Shown: positions 6,972-11,069 of the stretch, piece by piece
How positions within the stretch are numbered: the first letter of the stretch is position 1
How the letters are laid out: each line of letters opens with the position of its first letter
Origin: an uncultured Lachnospiraceae bacterium
GTDB lineage: Bacteria > Bacillota > Clostridia > Lachnospirales > Lachnospiraceae
Direction of reading: 5' to 3'
Length of the DNA stretch: 11,069 nucleotides
Assembly: GCA_945827765.1 (NCBI GenBank)
Contig: CALZPS010000032.1
Location: forward strand, 1-11,069
Translations under genes and position numbers: made by a program
Notes under the pieces: generated by a model
The model's input: the letters and a program-made list of their open reading frames with translations, nothing else
What the model was told of the DNA's origin: nothing
The model's database searches: none

Positions 6972-8070
6972 AATTCACAAGGTTGTAACGACTGTCTGGT
7001 ACAATCGGGAGGATATGCACACATTACGTTATATTTTCCCGGAGGCCGAATTTGTCTATGTCGATTTTTACGACAAGGAAAGGTTGGAAGAAGAGGCAAA
7101 GAATGCGGATGTGGCAATCTTAATGGGCGATGTGGACAACTGTCTGCTGGGAGAAAATACGTTGAAATGGATTCACTGTGATCATGCCGGATTGAATGGC
7201 TCTGCCAGACCGGAAGTGTTTGCCAAGAACATCTTCGTGACCGGAGCTGCGGGGCGCTCAGCACCGGTTCTTGCCGAGCATTGTATTTATTTTATGTTTC
7301 AGCACTGCTATCACACAAAGGAACTGCTTGCGGCACAGGAAAACTGTCATTGGGGTGTGGATGGATCCAATCAATGGCGTGGATTATACGGACGCACGGC
7401 AGGAATTGTCGGCATGGGAAACAACGGAAAGATGCTGGCAGAGCGGCTGCATGCATTTGGGATGAAACTGATTGCCTACGATAAATTCCCTATCAAAGGG
7501 TTTGACTATCTGGAAGAAAAACTGGATAGTAGTCAGGAAGGCGCGTTGGAGCGGCTGCTGGAACAGTGTGATTTTGTGATTCTGACGTTGGCACTTACTG
7601 ATGAAACCTATCACCTGATAAATCAGGAAACGTTGCAGAAGATGAAAAAAGACGCATTTTTGGTAAATATGTCACGTGGCGGCATTATATGCACCAAAGA
7701 TTTAGTGGAGGCGCTGGAAGAAGGCACGATCGGCGGTGCCGGACTCGATGTATTTGAGGAGGAACCGCTGCCGGCAGAAAGTCCGTTATGGAAAATGCCA
7801 AATGTATACATTACTCCACACTGTACGCCGCAGGTTCCGCACCGGACAGGGCGGAGTCTGGAAATAATACGTGAGAATGCGCGCAGATTTGAGAACGGTG
7901 AACCGATGATGAATCTTCTGCGGAAATCGGATGCAGTGTCTGCCGGGGGTCAAAAAAGCGGCTGGGCAAAATTGATGAACAGCAATCTTCCGAAAGAACA
8001 GATTGCGAAGATGGATCTGGAGAAGTTCCTTGGAAAGAGGGGGTGGACTTCGCCGGAAGAATGGATGTAA
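6964..8070 (+). CDS. D-isomer-specific 2-hydroxyacid dehydrogenase, NAD-dependent, with C-terminal extension
   Basis: This enzyme reversibly oxidises a D-2-hydroxyacid to a 2-oxoacid. The 368-residue product has the flavodoxin-like catalytic domain at both ends and the nucleotide-binding domain inside it. GIVGMGNNG (147-155) is the G-x-G-x-x-G loop, and the second strand ends in D (AYDKF), which fits NAD preference. The catalytic triad is present: Arg238 in NMSRGG, Glu267 in DVFEEEPLP and His286 in ITPHCTP. The usual fold ends near GEPMMNLL (312-319); about 47 further residues, finishing GWTSPEEWM, are extra. The start overlaps the end of the hydrolase gene by 8 nt, and GGAGG (6951-6956 region) precedes it, so translation is likely coupled. 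Relatives act on glyoxylate, hydroxypyruvate, lactate or phosphoglycerate; which substrate applies here is not visible. A role on a sugar-derived acid is inferred from context. Confidence 0.9.
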   Translation: MSKIHKVVTTVWYNREDMHTLRYIFPEAEFVYVDFYDKERLEEEAKNADVAILMGDVDNCLLGENTLKWIHCDHAGLNGSARPEVFAKNIFVTGAAGRSAPVLAEHCIYFMFQHCYHTKELLAAQENCHWGVDGSNQWRGLYGRTAGIVGMGNNGKMLAERLHAFGMKLIAYDKFPIKGFDYLEEKLDSSQEGALERLLEQCDFVILTLALTDETYHLINQETLQKMKKDAFLVNMSRGGIICTKDLVEALEEGTIGGAGLDVFEEEPLPAESPLWKMPNVYITPHCTPQVPHRTGRSLEIIRENARRFENGEPMMNLLRKSDAVSAGGQKSGWAKLMNSNLPKEQIAKMDLEKFLGKRGWTSPEEWM

Positions 8071-8110
8071 TAGAAGATCATATTCTGTAAGAAAGATGAG
8101 GTAATGAAAA

Positions 8111-8992
8111 ATGAAAATTGGATTTATCGGGCTTGGTATCATGGGCAAGCCAATGTCAAAAAACCTGCTGAAAGCAGGGTATGAGCTGATGGTTTCAGAT
8201 CTCCATCAGGAAAATGTCAAGGAAGTGGAAGCAGCGGGTGCTAAGGCGGCGACCAATAGGGAGATTGCAGAGATCTGTGATGTGATTATCACAATGCTAC
8301 CGAACTCTCCACATGTAAAATCGGTCATGCTCGGAGAAGAGGGCATGGCGGCGTTTATGAGAGAAGGTCAGATTTTTGTGGATATGAGCTCCATTAATCC
8401 GACAGCCAGTCAGGAAATTTCCGCACAACTGTCTAAGAAAGGAATCAAGATGCTGGATGCACCGGTGTCCGGTGGCGAGCCGAAAGCAATTGACGGGACG
8501 CTTAGCATCATGGTAGGCGGAGATAAGGATGTATTTGAGAAGATGAAAGAGATGTTACTGTGCATGGGCAGCTCTGCTGTGTATTGTGGAGCAGTTGGCG
8601 CGGGTAACACAACCAAGCTGGCAAATCAGATTATTGTGGCGTGCAACATTCAGGCCCTTGCAGAGGCGATGACGCTGGCACAGAAAGCAGGTGTGGAACC
8701 ACAGCTTGTGTTTGAAGCAATCCGGGGCGGGCTCGCTGGTTCAACCGTGATGGAGGCGAAAGCTCCAATGATGATTGCAGGAAATGATAAGCCGGGATTT
8801 AAGATTGATTTACATATCAAGGATCTCAACAATGCACTCGACTGTGCGCACAGTGTGGGTGCACCGGTGCCGATGACAGCTGCAGTGCAGGAAATTTTGC
8901 AGTGGCTTCATAACCATGAGGGTGGACAGAAAGACCACAGTGCGATTGCACAGTATTATGAATATTTAACTGATATTAAGATTGGAAGATAA
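8111..8992 (+). CDS. garR: Beta-hydroxyacid dehydrogenase, probable 2-hydroxy-3-oxopropionate (tartronate semialdehyde) reductase
   Basis: The 293-residue protein belongs to the 3-hydroxyisobutyrate / 6-phosphogluconate dehydrogenase superfamily. KIGFIGLGIMGKPM (2-15) is the N-terminal Rossmann loop. DAPVSGG (116-122) is the substrate-binding signature, and Lys169 in GAGNTTKLANQ is the catalytic lysine. FKIDLHIKDLNNAL is the conserved helical segment that closes the active site. Length is typical. As GarR it would reduce tartronate semialdehyde to D-glycerate, which the kinase at 1117-2355 could phosphorylate; that pairing supports the call. Other members use 3-hydroxyisobutyrate, glyoxylate, succinic semialdehyde or threonate derivatives, so the exact substrate is less certain than the family. 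No tartronate-semialdehyde-forming enzyme (GarL-type aldolase or Gcl carboligase) lies in the window. TGAGG at 8097-8101 is 9 nt before the start; the gap to the previous gene is 40 nt. Confidence 0.85.
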   Translation: MKIGFIGLGIMGKPMSKNLLKAGYELMVSDLHQENVKEVEAAGAKAATNREIAEICDVIITMLPNSPHVKSVMLGEEGMAAFMREGQIFVDMSSINPTASQEISAQLSKKGIKMLDAPVSGGEPKAIDGTLSIMVGGDKDVFEKMKEMLLCMGSSAVYCGAVGAGNTTKLANQIIVACNIQALAEAMTLAQKAGVEPQLVFEAIRGGLAGSTVMEAKAPMMIAGNDKPGFKIDLHIKDLNNALDCAHSVGAPVPMTAAVQEILQWLHNHEGGQKDHSAIAQYYEYLTDIKIGR

Positions 8993-9017
8993 ATAAGGAA
9001 GCGAGGAGCGGTAGTAA

Positions 9018-10523
9018 ATGAATTTAAAAAAGATTATAGCTGGTGCAAAGGGAAGTCAGAATGGAATCTACCGTACTGCAAGCCCGGTCTCAATGATTCT
9101 TGCCAGCGCGACAAGTGGAGGAAAGAGCATCTTCATGATGCTGATGATGTATGCCAGCTATATGGCAAACGAAGGATATGGGGTGGCTGTGGCAGTCACC
9201 GGAATCATACTGGCAGTAAAGACGGTCTTTGACGGTGTGTGTGATCCGTTTGTGGCAGCTATCTTTGACCGTATGCAGGTTGGAAAACTCGGAAAGATGA
9301 GAAAGTTTTTGCTGATTGGATATGGAAGCGCTGCACTCTCGGCATTTCTGATGTACAACCTGTTGGCGAACAAGTTTGATGGTGTACTTGGCATCATTGT
9401 GTTTTGTATCGTTTATGCCGCCTTTGTTGTAGGATACACAGTCTTAAGTATCGGCGGGACATCCGTACCGACAATTCTGACAAACGATCCGAAACAGAGA
9501 CCGTTTTTGAACTTTACAGCGACGTTGTATCAGTATGTGGCTCCGATAGCAACAAATACAATCATGGCATTTACGATTTTGCCAAAGCATGATAACCAAT
9601 ATAATGCGGAATGTCTGGCAGAGGCATGTATCGTATTCATTGTGCTTGCGGTAGTGTTTATGTTATTGTCCTTTATCGGGCTTGCGCCGGTGGATAATGA
9701 GAAAGTTTTGGGAGAACTGATGTCTCTGAACGGCAAGAACAAAAAGATTGGTTTCCGGGAAATGTGGAATATGCTCAAAGTCAACAAACCGCTGCGCTGC
9801 TATATTGTGACCGGCACGACGGATAAACTCGCTAATAAGATGAGTACGGACTCGATTGTAATCGTCATGCTGACTGGTATTTTGATCGCCAATTATCAGG
9901 TGTCGACGATGATCAATAATGCGGGAATGATTATCGGACTTGTTTTTGCATTCCTCGGCGGCGTTTTCATTGCAAAATATGGCGTGAAAATTTCCACCGT
10001 TGTGTGGTCCTATGTCAATATCGGGATTTCCGTGGCTATGTTTGTCCTCTGCGTCGTGCTTGGACCGTATGGAATGTCAAAGATTGGTGTGGCAGGTGTA
10101 CCGATGATTCTTTATATCGCGCTGATGATGGGAAAAAATGCTGCGGCGATGATCCTCAATACGGCGGAAGGTATGATGAGAGCAGATATTGCCGATTACG
10201 AGCTGGATCGCAGCGGAAACTTTATGCCGGGTATGGTAGGTGCATGCTATACATTTATTGAAAAGACGATATCCTCCGTAGGCTCTGCAATCACAGCGGC
10301 GGCAGTGGCTCTGATCGGATACAAGACAGTGATGCCACAGATGGGCGACGAGCCGACGATTTCACTGTTCTGGCTGACGATGATTTTATCATTTGGTGCT
10401 CCGGTTATTGGATGGATTTGCAATATTATTGCTATGAAATTCTATGAGCTTGACAGAGAACGTATGGTGGAGATTCAAACCAATATCGCTGAGAAGAAAA
10501 AGGCATTAAAAGCCGCAAAATAA
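9018..10523 (+). CDS. GPH-family (MelB-like, MFS_2) glycoside/uronide:cation symporter
   Basis: The 501-residue membrane protein has about twelve hydrophobic segments. The GPH hallmark is clear near the N-terminus: DGVCDPFVAAIFDR (72-85), in which the two Asp flank the cation site in MelB-type carriers, followed by a basic loop (GKLGKMRKF). A central cytoplasmic loop at about 230-260 (VDNEKVLGELMSLNGKNKK, then the GFREMW segment) fits the family, as does the acidic ADIADYELDRSGNFMPGM block in the second half. The C-terminus is a short charged helix (EIQTNIAEKKKALKAAK). GPH carriers import melibiose, xylosides, glucuronides and related sugars with Na+ or H+. Its place after the hydrolase and dehydrogenases makes it the likely importer of the operon's substrate. 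AGGAG at 9004-9008 lies 9 nt before the ATG, and the gap to garR is 25 nt. Family firm, cargo unknown. Confidence 0.92.
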   Translation: MNLKKIIAGAKGSQNGIYRTASPVSMILASATSGGKSIFMMLMMYASYMANEGYGVAVAVTGIILAVKTVFDGVCDPFVAAIFDRMQVGKLGKMRKFLLIGYGSAALSAFLMYNLLANKFDGVLGIIVFCIVYAAFVVGYTVLSIGGTSVPTILTNDPKQRPFLNFTATLYQYVAPIATNTIMAFTILPKHDNQYNAECLAEACIVFIVLAVVFMLLSFIGLAPVDNEKVLGELMSLNGKNKKIGFREMWNMLKVNKPLRCYIVTGTTDKLANKMSTDSIVIVMLTGILIANYQVSTMINNAGMIIGLVFAFLGGVFIAKYGVKISTVVWSYVNIGISVAMFVLCVVLGPYGMSKIGVAGVPMILYIALMMGKNAAAMILNTAEGMMRADIADYELDRSGNFMPGMVGACYTFIEKTISSVGSAITAAAVALIGYKTVMPQMGDEPTISLFWLTMILSFGAPVIGWICNIIAMKFYELDRERMVEIQTNIAEKKKALKAAK

Positions 10524-10552
10524 AAATATTTGATTATACGAGGAGAAATAAA

Positions 10553-10915
10553 ATGAAAAAGAGAATAATTGCTTCAATACTATTGATCGTACTATGTGTA
10601 GGATTATTGGCAGGTTGTAAAGAGGGATGGACGAAACCGGAGGAGCCGGAAAGTGGAGGAGACATCACACTGTCGGGAGAAATGTACAGCGGAAAAGTTG
10701 TTGTATCTGTAGTTCTTCATCCGGACGGAACTGCTGAGTGTGATGCAAATGGTAACAAGTCCGAAGGAACATGGGAAAAAGGAACCGGAGACATCGCAAT
10801 GGTAGCACATGTCGATGTTAAAGGCGAACCAGTGGAATTGCAAATCACAGAAGAAGATGGCGTATACAGTGCTCCATTTGATATGGTACCTGGTCTTACA
10901 CTCACCGGAAAATAA
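10553..10915 (+). CDS. Small predicted lipoprotein of unknown function
   Basis: The 120-residue product opens with a basic start (MKKR), a hydrophobic stretch, and the lipobox LLAGC with Cys22 as the lipidated residue, so it should be anchored on the outer face of the cytoplasmic membrane. The mature part of about 98 residues is acidic and looks all-beta: SGEMYSGKVVVSVVLHPDG, then GTWEKGTGDIAMV, then GVYSAPFDMVPG. This spacing resembles small beta-barrel or lipocalin-like lipoproteins that carry a GTWE-type turn. I do not recognise a named family. AGGAG at 10541-10545 is 7 nt upstream, and the gap to the symporter is 29 nt, so it is probably the last gene of the operon. It could assist substrate capture for the symporter or be an envelope stress or storage protein; neither is shown. 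Confidence 0.8.
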   Translation: MKKRIIASILLIVLCVGLLAGCKEGWTKPEEPESGGDITLSGEMYSGKVVVSVVLHPDGTAECDANGNKSEGTWEKGTGDIAMVAHVDVKGEPVELQITEEDGVYSAPFDMVPGLTLTGK

Positions 10916-10933
10916 ACAAAACGTGTTATGTGA

Positions 10934-10965
10934 GCGGAGGCATTCAGAGAAAAGGATGCCTCCGC
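10934..10965 (+). terminator. Hairpin after the lipoprotein gene (weak terminator or attenuator)
   Basis: GCGGAGGCAT (10934-10943) pairs perfectly with ATGCCTCCGC (10956-10965), a 10-bp stem with a 12-nt loop. No T-run follows (AACGTTCTG), so intrinsic termination would be weak. The 3' arm ATGCCTCC is also complementary to GGAGGCAT at 11007-11014, the ribosome site region of the next gene. Confidence 0.5.
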
Positions 10966-11004
10966 AACGTTCTGTGCAAGCCTTTCAAATGGATTGCCGG
11001 ATGT

Positions 11005-11023
11005 AAGGAGGCATGATTATGTG
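11005..11023 (+). promoter_or_regulatory. Ribosome binding site and first codon(s) of a truncated gene
   Basis: AAGGAGG (11005-11011) is a strong Shine-Dalgarno. An ATG at 11019 lies 7 nt after it; another at 11013 is too close. The biological sequence stops at about 11023, so only the start of this gene is present and its product is unknown. Confidence 0.55.
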
Positions 11024-11069
11024 CTGTCTCTTATACACATCTGACGCTGCCGACGATACTCCTTGTGTA
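11024..11069 (+). other. Illumina Nextera adapter read-through (artefact, not genomic)
   Basis: Bases 11024-11042 are CTGTCTCTTATACACATCT, the Tn5 mosaic-end sequence used in Nextera libraries. Bases 11043-11056, GACGCTGCCGACGA, are the reverse complement of the Nextera i5-side adapter tail. TACTCCTT (11057-11064) is the reverse complement of index AAGGAGTA (known as N507/S507). GTGTA begins the reverse complement of the flow-cell P5 part. The four pieces are in the correct order with no gap. These bases should be trimmed and not translated. Confidence 0.97.

Noticed and set aside
7786..8148. Antisense open frame of 120 codons across the dehydrogenase-garR junction
   Set aside because: It covers conserved active-site coding on the other strand, is proline- and histidine-rich, and shows no family features.
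1..11069. CRISPR array, insertion sequence, toxin-antitoxin or phage-defence genes
   Set aside because: No regularly spaced repeats, transposase motifs or terminal inverted repeats, and no toxin or nuclease families are visible. The Tn5 mosaic end at 11024 is a library adapter and not a resident transposon.

Overview
The window looks like the end of a draft contig from a gut-type Clostridia bacterium, most likely a member of the Lachnospiraceae. I infer this from the moderate GC content, strong AGGAGG ribosome sites, short U-tract terminators, and an AraC regulator and GPH transporter of the style common in that family. The taxon is an inference; no species marker is present. All intact genes lie on the + strand.

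Layout. (1) 1-228: a tRNA-Ser(UGA) gene followed by two terminator-like hairpins. (2) 229-981: a gene graveyard. It holds an acyl-CoA synthetase (AMP-binding) remnant that has lost its N-terminus and two internal blocks, a 15-bp palindrome, and the last 44 codons of a GNAT acetyltransferase on the - strand. (3) 1039-3457: a transcription unit with a good sigma-A promoter, a class II (MOFRL) glycerate 2-kinase, an LrgA/LrgB membrane pair and an intrinsic terminator. (4) 3490-10915: a second unit headed by an AraC-type regulator. It continues with a cytoplasmic GHL6/GH42-like hydrolase, a D-2-hydroxyacid dehydrogenase, a beta-hydroxyacid dehydrogenase resembling tartronate semialdehyde reductase (GarR), a GPH-family sugar:cation symporter and a small lipoprotein. 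Gaps between genes are 25-40 nt, or the genes overlap. (5) 10916-11023: a hairpin and the ribosome site of a further gene that is cut off. (6) 11024-11069: not biology. It is an Illumina Nextera adapter with an i5 index, left on the contig end.

How the parts may work together (inference). The symporter would import a glycoside, uronide or sugar-acid conjugate. The hydrolase would open it in the cytoplasm, and the two NAD(P)-dependent dehydrogenases would interconvert the acid products. If the GarR-like enzyme makes D-glycerate, the glycerate 2-kinase in the neighbouring unit would send it to 2-phosphoglycerate and glycolysis. The LrgAB pair, whose plant homologue PLGG1 carries glycolate and glycerate, would then be a glycerate (or related small acid) carrier rather than a murein hydrolase regulator. 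The substrate of the AraC-led operon cannot be named from sequence alone. No aldolase, isomerase or carboligase that would generate tartronate semialdehyde is present in the window.
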